NCBI RefSeq assembly: GCF_008801815.1
Contig: NZ_VZOX01000006.1
Origin: Edwardsiella anguillarum
GTDB lineage: Bacteria; Pseudomonadota; Gammaproteobacteria; Enterobacterales; Enterobacteriaceae
Strand: one strand, 5' to 3'
DNA: 64,000 nt
Shown one piece after another: positions 34,434 through 44,900 of this stretch. The notes below the pieces were generated by a model that searched no databases, had not been told where the DNA came from, and saw only the letters and a list, made by a program, of their open reading frames with translations. Position 1 is the first letter of the stretch, and every line of letters begins with the position of its first letter. The translations under genes were made by a program, and so were the position numbers.

Positions 34434-35387
34434 GTGGCACAAAGAGACTATGTGAGCCGTGGGCGCGCTTCGGGCGCCAAACGCAAAAGCAACAGCCGGG
34501 GTAAAAAGCGGCGTTCGGGTTCCGGCGTATCCAGAACCATGATGGTGCTTGCCCTGGCCGTGCTGGCAACCTTTGCCGGTGGCCTCTATTTTCTGACCCA
34601 GCATAAACCGGACGGCGATACGCTGTTGCCGGTAGCATCGCAGCACCCTAAAAATGGTCTTCCGCCCAAACCGGAAGAGCGCTGGCGCTATATTAAAGAG
34701 CTGGAAAATCGCCAGGTTGGCGTCACGACACCGACTGAACCCAGCGGCGGGGCCACGCTGCAGGGACAGCCGCAGCTGACGGATGAGCAGCGCCAGCTGC
34801 TGGAGCAGATGCAGGCCGACATGCGCCAGGCACCGACCCAGCTATCGGAGGTGCCCTATAACGACCAGACGCCGCCGACCGTAACGCCGCACAACAGCCG
34901 CCTGCCGGAGCAGCGTTATGCCCAGCAAACGCCCGCGTCGCAGCCGGCCTATCAGGAGCCAGCGCGTCAGCCGGCGCCGGCGCCACGCAACCCATTCTCC
35001 CAGTCCCAGACCAGCGCGCGCCCCAGCCAGGCGCCAACCCCGCCGCCCGTCAGTCGGGAGCGAGAAAAAGAGCGCAGCGCGCCGGTGACCAGCGCCGCGC
35101 CGGCACCGGTACAGACCGCCCGGGAAAAACCGGTGGAGAAACCCGCGGAGAAAGCATCCGGCCAGAAATGGCTGATCCAGTGCGGCTCCTTCCGCAACAC
35201 GGATCAGGCCGAATCTGTACGGGCCCAGCTGGCCTTTGGCGGGATTGAAAGCCGCATCACCAGCGGAGGTGGCTGGCACCGCGTCCTGCTTGGTCCCTAT
35301 GCCAGCCGCCCCGCGGCGGACAAAATGATCGGCCGCCTGAAAGGAAACGGCATGTCCGGCTGCATCACCCTCGCCGCCGGGGGTTGA
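34434..35387 (+). CDS. ftsN: Cell division protein FtsN
   Basis: Essential bitopic divisome protein that triggers septal peptidoglycan synthesis. The cytoplasmic start MAQRDYVSRGR (from GTG, as in E. coli) is followed by a basic patch, a membrane segment at about 36-56 (MMVLALAVLATFAGGLYFLT), the periplasmic essential region around PPKPEERWRYIKELENRQ, a proline/glutamine-rich linker and a C-terminal SPOR domain (QKWLIQCGSFRNTDQAESVR to the end), which binds denuded glycan at the septum. Linker sequence differs from E. coli, as expected. Confidence 0.95.
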   Translation: MAQRDYVSRGRASGAKRKSNSRGKKRRSGSGVSRTMMVLALAVLATFAGGLYFLTQHKPDGDTLLPVASQHPKNGLPPKPEERWRYIKELENRQVGVTTPTEPSGGATLQGQPQLTDEQRQLLEQMQADMRQAPTQLSEVPYNDQTPPTVTPHNSRLPEQRYAQQTPASQPAYQEPARQPAPAPRNPFSQSQTSARPSQAPTPPPVSREREKERSAPVTSAAPAPVQTAREKPVEKPAEKASGQKWLIQCGSFRNTDQAESVRAQLAFGGIESRITSGGGWHRVLLGPYASRPAADKMIGRLKGNGMSGCITLAAGG

Positions 35388-35410
35388 AATCCGCGAAATC
35401 TCCCCCATGT
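35383..35410 (+). promoter_or_regulatory. Heat-shock (sigma-32) promoter of hslVU
   Basis: GTTGAAA at 35383-35389 and CCCCCAT at 35402-35408, spaced about 13 bases, match the sigma-32 pattern CTTGAAA/CCCCAT. The -35 element overlaps the ftsN stop codon. hslVU is a heat-shock operon in E. coli. Confidence 0.8.
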
Positions 35411-35422
35411 AATCGGGTAATG

Positions 35423-35446
35423 CCTCCCGTCCCGCGCGACGGGAGG
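35423..35446 (+). promoter_or_regulatory. Stem-loop in the hslVU leader
   Basis: CCTCCCGTC pairs perfectly with GACGGGAGG around a 6-base loop, about 30 bases before hslV. A conserved leader stem-loop that stabilises hslVU mRNA is known in E. coli; this is its likely counterpart. Confidence 0.7.
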
Positions 35447-35474
35447 ATTACTTTATAGCCACGGGGGTCTGTTC

Positions 35475-36005
35475 ATGACAACAATAGTTAGCGTTCGCCG
35501 TAACGGCAAAGTAGTGATCGGTGGGGATGGTCAGGCCACGCTGGGCAACACCGTAATGAAGGGCAACGTCCGTAAGGTCCGCCGCCTGTATAACGACCGC
35601 GTCATCGCTGGATTCGCCGGCGGCACCGCCGACGCCTTTACCCTGTTTGAGCTGTTTGAGCGCAAGTTAGAGCTGCATCAGGGCCACCTGGTTAAAGCGG
35701 CGGTTGAGCTGGCCAAAGACTGGCGTACCGACCGTATGCTGCGCAAGCTAGAGGCGCTGCTGGCCGTCGCCGATGAAAACGCGTCGCTGATCATCACCGG
35801 CAACGGCGACGTAGTACAACCGGAAAACGATCTGATCGCCATTGGCTCCGGCGGCCCCTATGCCCAGGCAGCGGCGCGCGCGCTGTTGGAAAACACCGAG
35901 CTGGGTGCCCGCGATATCGTAGAAAAGGCGCTGGGAATTGCAGGTGATATCTGCATTTACACCAACCAGTTCCACACCATTGAAGAATTAGACTCCAAAG
36001 CGTAA
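35475..36005 (+). CDS. hslV: ATP-dependent protease subunit HslV (ClpQ)
   Basis: Proteasome-like peptidase that forms a double hexamer and works with HslU. It has 176 residues as in E. coli. After Met removal the protein begins TTIVSVRRNGKVVIGGDGQATLGNT, with the catalytic threonine at position 2. GFAGGTADAFTLFELFERKLE is conserved. It is the first gene of a two-gene heat-shock operon. Confidence 0.97.
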   Translation: MTTIVSVRRNGKVVIGGDGQATLGNTVMKGNVRKVRRLYNDRVIAGFAGGTADAFTLFELFERKLELHQGHLVKAAVELAKDWRTDRMLRKLEALLAVADENASLIITGNGDVVQPENDLIAIGSGGPYAQAAARALLENTELGARDIVEKALGIAGDICIYTNQFHTIEELDSKA

Positions 36006-36017
36006 GGACTGTATATC

Positions 36018-37349
36018 ATGTCTGAAATGACCCCACGCGAAATTGTCAGCGAACTCGACAGTTACATCATTGGCCAACACTCGGCTAAACGCGCCGTCGC
36101 GATCGCGCTGCGCAACCGCTGGCGCCGTATGCAGCTGGGCGAGGCGCTGCGCCACGAAGTCACCCCCAAAAATATTCTAATGATCGGTCCAACCGGCGTC
36201 GGTAAGACCGAAATCGCCCGCCGTCTGGCAAAGCTGGCCAACGCGCCGTTCATCAAGGTCGAAGCGACCAAGTTCACCGAAGTCGGCTATGTCGGTAAAG
36301 AAGTGGACTCCATCATCCGCGATCTGACCGACTCCGCGATGAAAATGATCCGGGCGCAGTCCATCGAGAAAAACCGCTACCGCGCAGAGGAGATGGCGGA
36401 AGAGCGGATCCTCGACGCCCTGATCCCCCCGGCCAAGAACAACTGGGGACAGACCGAACAAACCAATGAAAGCTCCCCGGCGCGTCAGACCTTCCGCAAA
36501 AAGCTGCGCGAAGGCGAGCTGGATGATAAAGAGATTGAAATCGAGCTGGCGGCCTCCCCGATGGGCGTCGAGATCATGGCCCCTCCGGGAATGGAGGAGA
36601 TGACCAACCAGCTACAGTCCATGTTCCAAAACCTGGGCGGTCAGAAAACCAAGCCGCGCAAGGTGAAAATCAAGGATGCCTTCAAACAGCTGATCGAAGA
36701 AGAGGCCGCCAAGCTGGTCAACCCGGAAGAGCTGAAACAGCAGGCTATCGACGCCGTAGAGCAAAACGGAATCGTCTTCATCGACGAAATCGACAAGATC
36801 TGTAAGCGCGGCGAAAGCTCCGGCCCGGACGTCTCCCGTGAAGGGGTACAGCGCGATCTGCTGCCGCTGATCGAAGGCTGTACCGTCAATACCAAGCACG
36901 GCATGGTCAAGACCGACCATATTCTGTTCATCGCCTCCGGCGCGTTCCAGGTCTCCAGCCCCGCCGATCTGATCCCGGAGCTGCAGGGCCGTCTGCCTAT
37001 CCGCGTTGAGCTGCAGGCGCTGACCACCGAAGACTTCGAACGCATTCTGACGGAGCCAAGCGCTTCGCTGACCGAGCAGTATCAGGCGCTGATGGCGACC
37101 GAGGGCGTTAACATCAGCTTCAGCGCCGACGGTATCCGCCGCATCGCCGAAGCCGCCTGGCAGGTGAATGAGAGCGCGGAAAACATCGGCGCCCGTCGTC
37201 TGCACACGGTGATGGAGCGTCTGATGGAGGAGATCTCCTTTGACGCCAGCGAAATGCACGGCACGGCGATCGCCATCGATGCCGATTACGTACGTAATCA
37301 CCTCGATGAGCTGGTAGCAGATGAAGATCTGAGCCGGTTTATTCTATAA
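36018..37349 (+). CDS. hslU: ATPase subunit HslU (ClpY)
   Basis: AAA+ unfoldase that feeds proteins into HslV. It has 443 residues as in E. coli. N-terminal MTPREIVSELDSYIIGQHSA, Walker A GPTGVGKTEIARRLA, Walker B GIVFIDEIDKICKR and the pore motif GYVGKEVDS are visible. The I-domain insertion lies at about residues 110-240, and the C-terminal tail ends DLSRFIL, which docks into HslV. It starts 12 bases after hslV. Confidence 0.97.
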   Translation: MSEMTPREIVSELDSYIIGQHSAKRAVAIALRNRWRRMQLGEALRHEVTPKNILMIGPTGVGKTEIARRLAKLANAPFIKVEATKFTEVGYVGKEVDSIIRDLTDSAMKMIRAQSIEKNRYRAEEMAEERILDALIPPAKNNWGQTEQTNESSPARQTFRKKLREGELDDKEIEIELAASPMGVEIMAPPGMEEMTNQLQSMFQNLGGQKTKPRKVKIKDAFKQLIEEEAAKLVNPEELKQQAIDAVEQNGIVFIDEIDKICKRGESSGPDVSREGVQRDLLPLIEGCTVNTKHGMVKTDHILFIASGAFQVSSPADLIPELQGRLPIRVELQALTTEDFERILTEPSASLTEQYQALMATEGVNISFSADGIRRIAEAAWQVNESAENIGARRLHTVMERLMEEISFDASEMHGTAIAIDADYVRNHLDELVADEDLSRFIL

Positions 37350-37384
37350 TCACCCGTAGAAACCGTCCTTTTCGGTCTTTGCCA

Positions 37385-37413
37385 GGGGGAAGGCGTCTGC
37401 CTTCCCCCTTTTT
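37385..37413 (+). terminator. hslVU terminator
   Basis: A GGGGGAAGGC/GCCTTCCCCC hairpin is followed by five T, 35 bases after hslU. Confidence 0.9.
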
Positions 37414-37537
37414 ATTGCCACTGGTTGAGGCAACAGACAGCTAACGGTTTGTTAAGATAAACACATGAGATAACCCGGCAACGGGCCGCTCAGCGCCTCG
37501 CTGAGGGTCACATGCCCCTAGTGACTGAAACCATATA

Positions 37538-38455
37538 ATGACTTCATTAACCCCGATCAGCCGGCCTCGAGCCTGGCTGGAAAGCCTGCGTCTGCGTACG
37601 CTGCCGCTGGCGCTGGCGTCGATAGTGACCGGCTCGGCCATCGCCGCCTGGCAGCAAACCTTTAATCTCGGCATCGCTCTGCTCGCGCTGCTGACGGCGG
37701 CGCTGCTGCAGATCCTCTCCAATCTGGCCAACGACTACGGCGATGCCGTCAAGGGCAGCGATACCCCGGAGCGCATTGGGCCGCTGCGCGGTATGCAAAA
37801 AGGCGTGATCACCCAGGCGCAGATGAAGCGGGCCCTGATCATCACCGTGCTGCTGACCATCGTCTCCGGCGGCGCGCTGATCGCCGTCGCCTGCCAAAAA
37901 CCTCAGGATATCATCGGGTTCTTGCTGCTCGGTCTGATGGCCATCATCGCCGCCATCACCTACACCGTCGGCACCCGCCCCTATGGATATATCGGTCTGG
38001 GCGATATTTCGGTGCTGATCTTCTTTGGCTGGCTGAGCGTTGCCGGCACCTATTATCTACAGGCGGGCTCCTTTAACAGCGTGGTGATGCTACCGGCAAC
38101 GGCCTGCGGCCTGTTGGCGGCGGCGGTGCTGAATATCAATAACCTGCGAGATATCGAAAACGATGCCCGCAACGGCAAAAACACCCTGGCAGTACGCCTG
38201 GGGCCGCGCAACGCCCGCTACTATCACGTAGCCCTGCTGGGCGGCGCAGTGCTGTGTCTGGCGCTGTTTGCCCTGCTGGATCTGCATAGTCTGGCGGGCT
38301 GGCTGTTCGTACTGGCCGTTCCCATGCTGTACCGCCACGCCAGCTACGTCCTGCACCAGCGCTCGCCGGAGGCCATGCGCCCCATGCTGGAAAACATGGT
38401 GAAAAGCGCCCTGTTGACCAATCTGCTCTTCGCCATCGGCACCGTTCTGAGCTAA
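37538..38455 (+). CDS. menA: 1,4-dihydroxy-2-naphthoate polyprenyltransferase MenA
   Basis: Inner-membrane UbiA-family prenyltransferase that makes demethylmenaquinone. It has 305 residues and about nine hydrophobic segments. Both Asp-rich motifs that hold Mg-diphosphate are present: NDYGDAVKGSD and NNLRDIENDARNGKNT. The N-terminal RPRAWLESLRLRTLPLALASI is typical. It lies between hslU and rraA as in E. coli. Confidence 0.96.
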   Translation: MTSLTPISRPRAWLESLRLRTLPLALASIVTGSAIAAWQQTFNLGIALLALLTAALLQILSNLANDYGDAVKGSDTPERIGPLRGMQKGVITQAQMKRALIITVLLTIVSGGALIAVACQKPQDIIGFLLLGLMAIIAAITYTVGTRPYGYIGLGDISVLIFFGWLSVAGTYYLQAGSFNSVVMLPATACGLLAAAVLNINNLRDIENDARNGKNTLAVRLGPRNARYYHVALLGGAVLCLALFALLDLHSLAGWLFVLAVPMLYRHASYVLHQRSPEAMRPMLENMVKSALLTNLLFAIGTVLS

Positions 38456-38463
38456 TCCCCTCC

Positions 38464-38508
38464 GCAGCAGTATCACCCGCGTCGCGCGCGGGTGATACTG
38501 CTGCTTTT
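38464..38508 (+). terminator. menA terminator
   Basis: A very long stem (GCAGCAGTATCACCCGCG with its complement, 4-base loop) is followed by four T. Confidence 0.88.
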
Positions 38509-38567
38509 GCAAACAGCCGCATTAAAGGGATATACTGATAATCCCTGCGGCAACCGGACGTGGACCC

Positions 38568-39053
38568 ATGAAATACGATACTTCCGAACTGTGCGACATT
38601 TACCATGAAGAGGTGAATGTTGTGGAACCGCTGTTCTCCAATTTTGGCGGGCGTTCCTCCTTTGGCGGCCAGATTACCACGGTCAAATGCTTTGAAGACA
38701 ACGGCCTGCTCTACGATCTGCTGGAGGAGAATGGCCGGGGACGCGTTTTGGTCATCGACGGCGGCGGCTCGGTGCGTCGGGCGCTGGTTAACGCCGAACT
38801 GGGGCGTCTGGCGGTGCAAAATGAATGGGAGGGCATCGTGATCTATGGCGCGGTGCGTCAGGTTGATGACCTGGAGGAACTGGACATCGGCATTCAGGCC
38901 ATGGCCGCCATTCCCGCCGGCGCCGACAGCGAAGGCATCGGAGAGAGCGATATCCGCGTCAACTTTGGCGGCGTCACCTTCTTCTCCGGCGATCATCTGT
39001 ATGCCGATAACACCGGCATTATTCTGGCGGAAGAGCCGCTGGATATCGAATAA
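38568..39053 (+). CDS. rraA: Regulator of RNase E activity RraA
   Basis: Trimeric protein inhibitor that binds the C-terminal part of RNase E and so modulates RNA decay. It has 161 residues as in E. coli. The sequence starts MKYDTSELCDIYHEEVNVVE and carries the HMG-aldolase-like block VLVIDGGGSVRRALVNAELG. The ending EEPLDIE is conserved. It is monocistronic with its own terminator. Confidence 0.96.
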   Translation: MKYDTSELCDIYHEEVNVVEPLFSNFGGRSSFGGQITTVKCFEDNGLLYDLLEENGRGRVLVIDGGGSVRRALVNAELGRLAVQNEWEGIVIYGAVRQVDDLEELDIGIQAMAAIPAGADSEGIGESDIRVNFGGVTFFSGDHLYADNTGIILAEEPLDIE

Positions 39054-39077
39054 GAAGCGACACGCTTCCCGAGGGTC

Positions 39078-39104
39078 AAAAGGCGCTCATCGAGCGCCTT
39101 TTAT
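39078..39104. terminator. Terminator between rraA and zapB
   Basis: The AAAAGGCGCTC/GAGCGCCTTTT hairpin ends rraA and can also serve convergent zapB. Confidence 0.85.
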
Positions 39105-39130
39105 TATAGTGAACCGTGCAACGACGGCAA

Positions 39131-39373
39131 TCAGTTCACCTCATCCATTTTTCCCAGCAGCGCGCGCAGGCGCTCCTGCCATGCCCCCTGCTCATGCTTC
39201 AGCTGCTCATTTTCACGCAGCAGCCCTTCACGGTTGCTGGCGGCCTGCTGAACCTCTTGATTAAGCTGATTGTTTTTCTCTTTCAGCTCTTCGATTTCCA
39301 TCTGCAACAGGGTAATGGTGTCAATCGCCTGCTGAACTTTCGCTTCCAGTTTCTCAAATACTTCAAATGACAT
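39131..39373 (-). CDS. zapB: Cell division protein ZapB
   Basis: Small cytoplasmic coiled-coil protein that layers on the Z-ring via ZapA. It has 80 residues, almost entirely coiled coil: MSFEVFEKLEAKVQQAIDTI, LLQMEIEELKEKNNQLNQEV. The C-terminal WQERLRALLGKMDEV matches E. coli. ATG 39373 is the family start; the longer frame to 39445 is upstream sequence. Confidence 0.95.
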   Translation of the reverse strand: MSFEVFEKLEAKVQQAIDTITLLQMEIEELKEKNNQLNQEVQQAASNREGLLRENEQLKHEQGAWQERLRALLGKMDEVN

Positions 39374-40045
39374 GGTCTGTCCCCTTAATAGTAGCCAGGC
39401 GTACGTCTTGCCGTTATGCAGGCCGCCCTGCGGCGGCACACACATTCAAATTGGCGCCCTAACCGCGCAGGCCGTCAGGCCTACGCACGCAATCCATTTA
39501 GCCGTGCTCCCGTCACCGTATCCAGCGTCGATGCGGCGTCAAAGGCGCATTGTCAAAACGAAGGTCGCAGGGCGTAGCAGACCTCGGTTTACGACGACGC
39601 GCCGTCCGGCACGCGTCCCAGAGGGGCGGCGCCCTTTGACCCCTTGCCACGCTATTCACCCGGCGTCACGGGTCACAGCCTAGATTACCTCGATTGTATG
39701 TAGCCCACCTCTCACTGTCTAGGCCGCGTCCCAGTCTGTAACACATTCAGGCACAATCTCGTGCGCTTTACGCTGAAAAAGTCAGTTTAAAAAAAAGTTA
39801 CAATCAAACATAAAAAGAACAATGCTCTACCAGAGTGATCCAAGTCAGTAGACAGATCACAAAACTTTTCAGGCATAAATCGCACAAAATAAGCGATATC
39901 AACCATTTTTTTGACGACACACACACATTTAAATTTCGCTATTTCTCGTTTTCGCTCGTTAACGATAAATTCACATCGCACCCGTAACCTGTTCCCTTCA
40001 GCGCCGGGCATTTATCTTCCACCTCTTCGTCGCAGGATTTCTTTT
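39374..40045. promoter_or_regulatory. zapB-glpF intergenic region with glp control sites
   Basis: No gene is seen in these 672 bases. The right part (39780-40045) is AT-rich and should hold the glpFK promoter. CGTTAACG at 39957-39964 fits the core of the GlpR operator palindrome, though its flanks match poorly. AGTGATCCAAGTCAGT near 39834 resembles a CRP site. Both would fit the known glycerol and cAMP control of glpFK but are by-eye matches. The left part (39400-39720) is GC-rich spacer. Confidence 0.45.
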
Positions 40046-40888
40046 ATGAGCCAGACCGCGAGTACGACATTAAAAGGACAGTGTATCGCCGAATTCCTGG
40101 GCACCGCCCTGCTGATCTTCTTCGGCTGTGGCTGCGTGGCCGCCCTGAAGCTGGCCGGAGCCACGCTGAGCCTATGGGAAATCAGCGTCATTTGGGGCTT
40201 GGGGGTCGCGTTGGCCATCTACCTGACGGCCGCCATCTCCGGCGCCCACCTCAACCCAGCGGTCACCATCGCCCTGTGGCTGTTCGCCTGCTTTGAGCGC
40301 CGCAAAGTGCTCCCCTACATCATCGCCCAGATCGCCGGCGCATTCTGTGCCGCCGCGCTGGTCTATGCTATGTACCACAATCTGTTCATCGACTATGAGC
40401 AAACCCATCATATGGTACGCGGCAGCGAAGAGAGCCTGACCCTGGCGGGGATCTTCTCCACCTACCCGAATCCGCACATCACCGTATGGCAGGCGCTGCT
40501 GGTTGAAACCGTCATCACCGCCATTCTGATGTGCCTGATTCTGGCGCTGACCGACGACGGTAACGGCATCCCGCGCGGGCCGCTGGCACCGCTGCTGATC
40601 GGTGTCCTGATCGCCGTCATCGGCGCGGCCATGGGGCCCCTGACCGGCTTTGCCCTTAACCCGGCCCGTGACTTCGGCCCGAAAGCCTTCGCCTGGATGG
40701 CCGGCTGGGGCGAGATCGCCTTCACCGGCGGGCGCAGCATTCCTTACTTCCTGGTTCCCATCGCCGGCCCGATTATCGGGGCCTGCCTGGGGGCCTTTGG
40801 CTACCGCGCGCTGATTGGCCGTCACCTACCCTGCGATGTCTGTATTGCAGAAGACGAGAAAAAGAGCAGCGAGAAATCCAAAGCTTGA
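40046..40888 (+). CDS. glpF: Glycerol uptake facilitator GlpF
   Basis: Inner-membrane aquaglyceroporin, 280 residues (281 in E. coli), with six helices plus two half-helices. Both channel motifs are present: GAHLNPAVTIALW and GFALNPARDFGPK. The start region LKGQCIAEFLGTALLIFFG and ending GRHLPCDVCI match E. coli. ATG 40046 was chosen; the longer frame from 39911 lies in promoter DNA. It is followed after 75 bases by glpK. Confidence 0.96.
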   Translation: MSQTASTTLKGQCIAEFLGTALLIFFGCGCVAALKLAGATLSLWEISVIWGLGVALAIYLTAAISGAHLNPAVTIALWLFACFERRKVLPYIIAQIAGAFCAAALVYAMYHNLFIDYEQTHHMVRGSEESLTLAGIFSTYPNPHITVWQALLVETVITAILMCLILALTDDGNGIPRGPLAPLLIGVLIAVIGAAMGPLTGFALNPARDFGPKAFAWMAGWGEIAFTGGRSIPYFLVPIAGPIIGACLGAFGYRALIGRHLPCDVCIAEDEKKSSEKSKA

Positions 40889-40963
40889 TAAGGTTTCCGG
40901 GGAGGATACTCCCCGGCATTTGAGCGAACTCCGTACACCGAATACCCAACCAGGACAACGATC

Positions 40964-42472
40964 ATGACAACCGAACAAAAATATATTGTCGCTCTTGACC
41001 AGGGCACCACCAGCTCCCGCGCCGTGATCCTCGACCACGATGCCAATATCATCAGCGCCTCCCAGCGCGAGTTCGAACAGATTTACCCCAAGGCCGGCTG
41101 GGTGGAGCACGACCCGATGGAGATCTGGGCGACCCAGAGCTCTACCCTTACGGAGGCGATGGCCAAAGCCGATATCGAATCCGATCAGATTGCCGCCATC
41201 GGCATCACCAACCAGCGTGAAACCACCATCGTCTGGGAAAAAGAGACCGGTAAACCGATCTACAACGCCATCGTCTGGCAGTGCCGCCGTACCGCCGATA
41301 TCTGTGAAAAGCTCAAGCGCGACGGACTGGAGGAGTACATCCGCCACAACACCGGCCTGGTGGTCGACCCCTACTTCTCCGGCACTAAGGTGAAGTGGAT
41401 CCTCGACCATGTCGAAGGCGCCCGTGAACGCGCCCAGCGCGGTGAGCTGCTGTTCGGCACCGTCGATACCTGGCTGGTATGGAAGATGACCCAAGGGCGG
41501 GTACACGTCACCGACTACACCAACGCCTCCCGCACCATGCTGTTCAACATCCACACGCTAGACTGGGATGAGCGCATGCTGGAGGTCCTGGATATCCCGC
41601 GCGCGATGCTGCCGCAGGTGCGCGCCTCCTCCGAAATCTATGGAAAAACCAACATCGGCGGCAAGGGCGGAACCCGTATCCCTATCGCCGGTATCGCCGG
41701 TGACCAGCAGGCGGCGCTGTTTGGCCAGCTGTGTGTGCAGCCGGGGATGGCAAAGAACACCTACGGCACCGGCTGCTTCCTGCTGATGAACACCGGCAAA
41801 GAGGCGGTACCGTCACAGCACGGCCTGCTGACCACCATCGCCTGCGGCCCGCGCGGCGAGGTGAACTACGCGCTGGAGGGGGCGGTATTCATCGGCGGCG
41901 CCTCGATTCAGTGGCTGCGCGACGAGCTGAAGCTCATCAACGACGCGGCAGACTCCGAGTACTTTGCCACCAAGGTAAAAGACAGCAACGGCGTCTACGT
42001 GGTGCCGGCCTTTACCGGCCTGGGTGCCCCTTACTGGGACCCTTATGCCCGCGGTGCCATCTTTGGCCTGACCCGCGGTGTCAACAATAACCACATCATC
42101 CGCGCCACCCTGGAGTCCATCGCCTACCAAACCCGCGATGTGCTGGATGCCATGCAGGCCGACGCCAATACCCGCCTGCAGTCCCTGCGCGTCGACGGCG
42201 GCGCGGTGGCCAACAACTTCCTGATGCAGTTCCAGTCAGATATCCTCGGGACTCGGGTTGAACGCCCGGCGGTGCTGGAGGTCACGGCGCTCGGCGCGGC
42301 CTACCTGGCCGGCCTGGCCGTCGGCTACTGGAGCGATCTGGAGGAGCTGAGCAGCAAGGCCAGCATTGAGCGTGAGTTCCGCCCCGGCATTGAAACCGTC
42401 GAGCGCAACTATCGCTACAGCGGCTGGAAGAAAGCGGTGGCGCGCGCGCAGGCCTGGGAAGATCACGACTGA
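40964..42472 (+). CDS. glpK: Glycerol kinase
   Basis: Phosphorylates incoming glycerol to glycerol-3-phosphate; FGGY sugar-kinase fold. It has 502 residues as in E. coli. The N-terminal phosphate loop is YIVALDQGTTSSRAVILDHD, substrate residues lie in GITNQRETTIVWEK, and the C-terminal ATP site includes LRVDGGAVANNFLMQFQSDI. In E. coli the enzyme is inhibited by fructose-1,6-bisphosphate and by IIA-Glc. Confidence 0.97.
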   Translation: MTTEQKYIVALDQGTTSSRAVILDHDANIISASQREFEQIYPKAGWVEHDPMEIWATQSSTLTEAMAKADIESDQIAAIGITNQRETTIVWEKETGKPIYNAIVWQCRRTADICEKLKRDGLEEYIRHNTGLVVDPYFSGTKVKWILDHVEGARERAQRGELLFGTVDTWLVWKMTQGRVHVTDYTNASRTMLFNIHTLDWDERMLEVLDIPRAMLPQVRASSEIYGKTNIGGKGGTRIPIAGIAGDQQAALFGQLCVQPGMAKNTYGTGCFLLMNTGKEAVPSQHGLLTTIACGPRGEVNYALEGAVFIGGASIQWLRDELKLINDAADSEYFATKVKDSNGVYVVPAFTGLGAPYWDPYARGAIFGLTRGVNNNHIIRATLESIAYQTRDVLDAMQADANTRLQSLRVDGGAVANNFLMQFQSDILGTRVERPAVLEVTALGAAYLAGLAVGYWSDLEELSSKASIEREFRPGIETVERNYRYSGWKKAVARAQAWEDHD

Positions 42473-42494
42473 TCACCGGTGATAGGCCGACGGC

Positions 42495-42526
42495 GGGGGC
42501 GAATGAATCGCCCCCTTTTTTATTTT
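42495..42526 (+). terminator. glpFK terminator
   Basis: A GGGGGCGA/TCGCCCCC-type hairpin is followed by six T. It suggests that glpX is read mainly from its own promoter in 42530-42632. Confidence 0.88.
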
Positions 42527-42632
42527 TGGTCAAGGTTACGGCGTTTTTCCAACGCAAACGTTTCACTGCGCCTGTGCTAGAATCGCCCCCCGTCATCTTA
42601 TTGCTTATTTATCTCATCACTGCAGGACCATC

Positions 42633-43643
<1,011 letters not shown>

Positions 43644-43715
43644 CGGCGCGGGCGGCCAACGTAAAACGGCGTGCCCTTCGGTACGCCGCTGTGTATCAGT
43701 CCGACATCCTGCGTA

Positions 43716-44900
43716 TTACATGATCTGTCCCTGCTGACGCACCTTGTGCGCAATCGGCAGCCAGCACAGCAAAATCATTACTGCCATCGCACTCATCAGC
43801 ATCCCCAGGCTAAACTGCCCGTTCTGCGGTAGCAGGGCGGAAAACCAGGCCATCGCGCCAGATCCGACGTTCTGCAGTCCCCCCACCAGCGCGCCGGCGG
43901 CCCCGGCCAACAGCGGAAACGGCTCCATGGCACCGGTCGTCGCCAGCGGAAACAACATGCCGGCGCCAAAAAAGAACAGCGCCGCCGGTACGATCAGCGT
44001 CCAGATATTGATGATGCCAAACCAGCTCGGCATCCACATCAGCACCCCAGCCAACAGGCAGCTCAGCACCGCATGCCACATCAGGGTAGCGAAGGGTTTA
44101 CCCGGACGCCCAGCGTACCACGCGCCAAAGAACGCCGCCGGGATCGGCAGAATAAACAGAATACTGACCACAGTACCGCTTAAGTGCAGCACGCCGCCCA
44201 GCAGAACGCCGGAGCAGGCCTCAAACACCGCGACCCCCGCCAGTCCTCCGATCAGCATCACCAGATAGCAGACGAAGCTGCCGCACCCCAGCAGCTGACG
44301 GTAGCTGCTGAACAGGTTGCTGTGACCCGCCGCGGCCGGTCGGGTCTCCGGCAGCCAGCGGAACATGCTATAGGCCACCCCGGCGCACAGCAGCAGCAGG
44401 AACGCATAGCAGGCGCGCCAGCTGATAAAGGCGTCCAGCAGGCCACCGATCACCGGCGCCAGCAGCGGGCTGACCAGAATCCCCATGTTCAGCAGGCTAT
44501 TGGCGTAACGCAACGCGGTACCGTTGTACAGATCGCGCGGCATGGTGCGGGCCATCACCCCGGCGACGCCGGTACCCATCCCCTGTAGCGCCGCCGCTAT
44601 CACCAGCAGGTGCAGACTGGGCGCCAGCAGCGCCAGCAGCGCGCCCAGCATAAAAATGCCCATCCCGGCCAGGATCACCGGCCGACGGCCGATGCGATCG
44701 GAGAGCGGACCATAGATCAGCTGCGAGGCACCATAGGTCAGCAAATATGCCGCCATCACGCTTTGTATCGCGCCGCTGCGCACGCCCAGATCGCGTCCCA
44801 TATCCGGGATTGAGGGAACATAAATCGTCTGTGCCATCTGACCGACGGCAACCAACAGGATCAACATGACCAACAGGTGAAAATTTTCTAGCTTTCTCAT
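43716..44900 (-). CDS. emrD: Multidrug efflux MFS transporter EmrD
   Basis: 12-helix drug:proton antiporter of the inner membrane. It has 394 residues as in E. coli EmrD. Shared stretches include LLVAVGQMAQTIYVPSIPDM, YGPLSDRIGRRPVILAGMGI (MFS loop 2-3 motif), GVMARTMPRDLYNGTALRYA and FLPIPAAFFG-like FILPIPAAFFGAW. In E. coli emrD lies near the uhp/ilvBN region; here it is between glpX and a regulator of fpr, a rearranged position. Confidence 0.93.
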   Translation of the reverse strand: MRKLENFHLLVMLILLVAVGQMAQTIYVPSIPDMGRDLGVRSGAIQSVMAAYLLTYGASQLIYGPLSDRIGRRPVILAGMGIFMLGALLALLAPSLHLLVIAAALQGMGTGVAGVMARTMPRDLYNGTALRYANSLLNMGILVSPLLAPVIGGLLDAFISWRACYAFLLLLCAGVAYSMFRWLPETRPAAAGHSNLFSSYRQLLGCGSFVCYLVMLIGGLAGVAVFEACSGVLLGGVLHLSGTVVSILFILPIPAAFFGAWYAGRPGKPFATLMWHAVLSCLLAGVLMWMPSWFGIINIWTLIVPAALFFFGAGMLFPLATTGAMEPFPLLAGAAGALVGGLQNVGSGAMAWFSALLPQNGQFSLGMLMSAMAVMILLCWLPIAHKVRQQGQIM

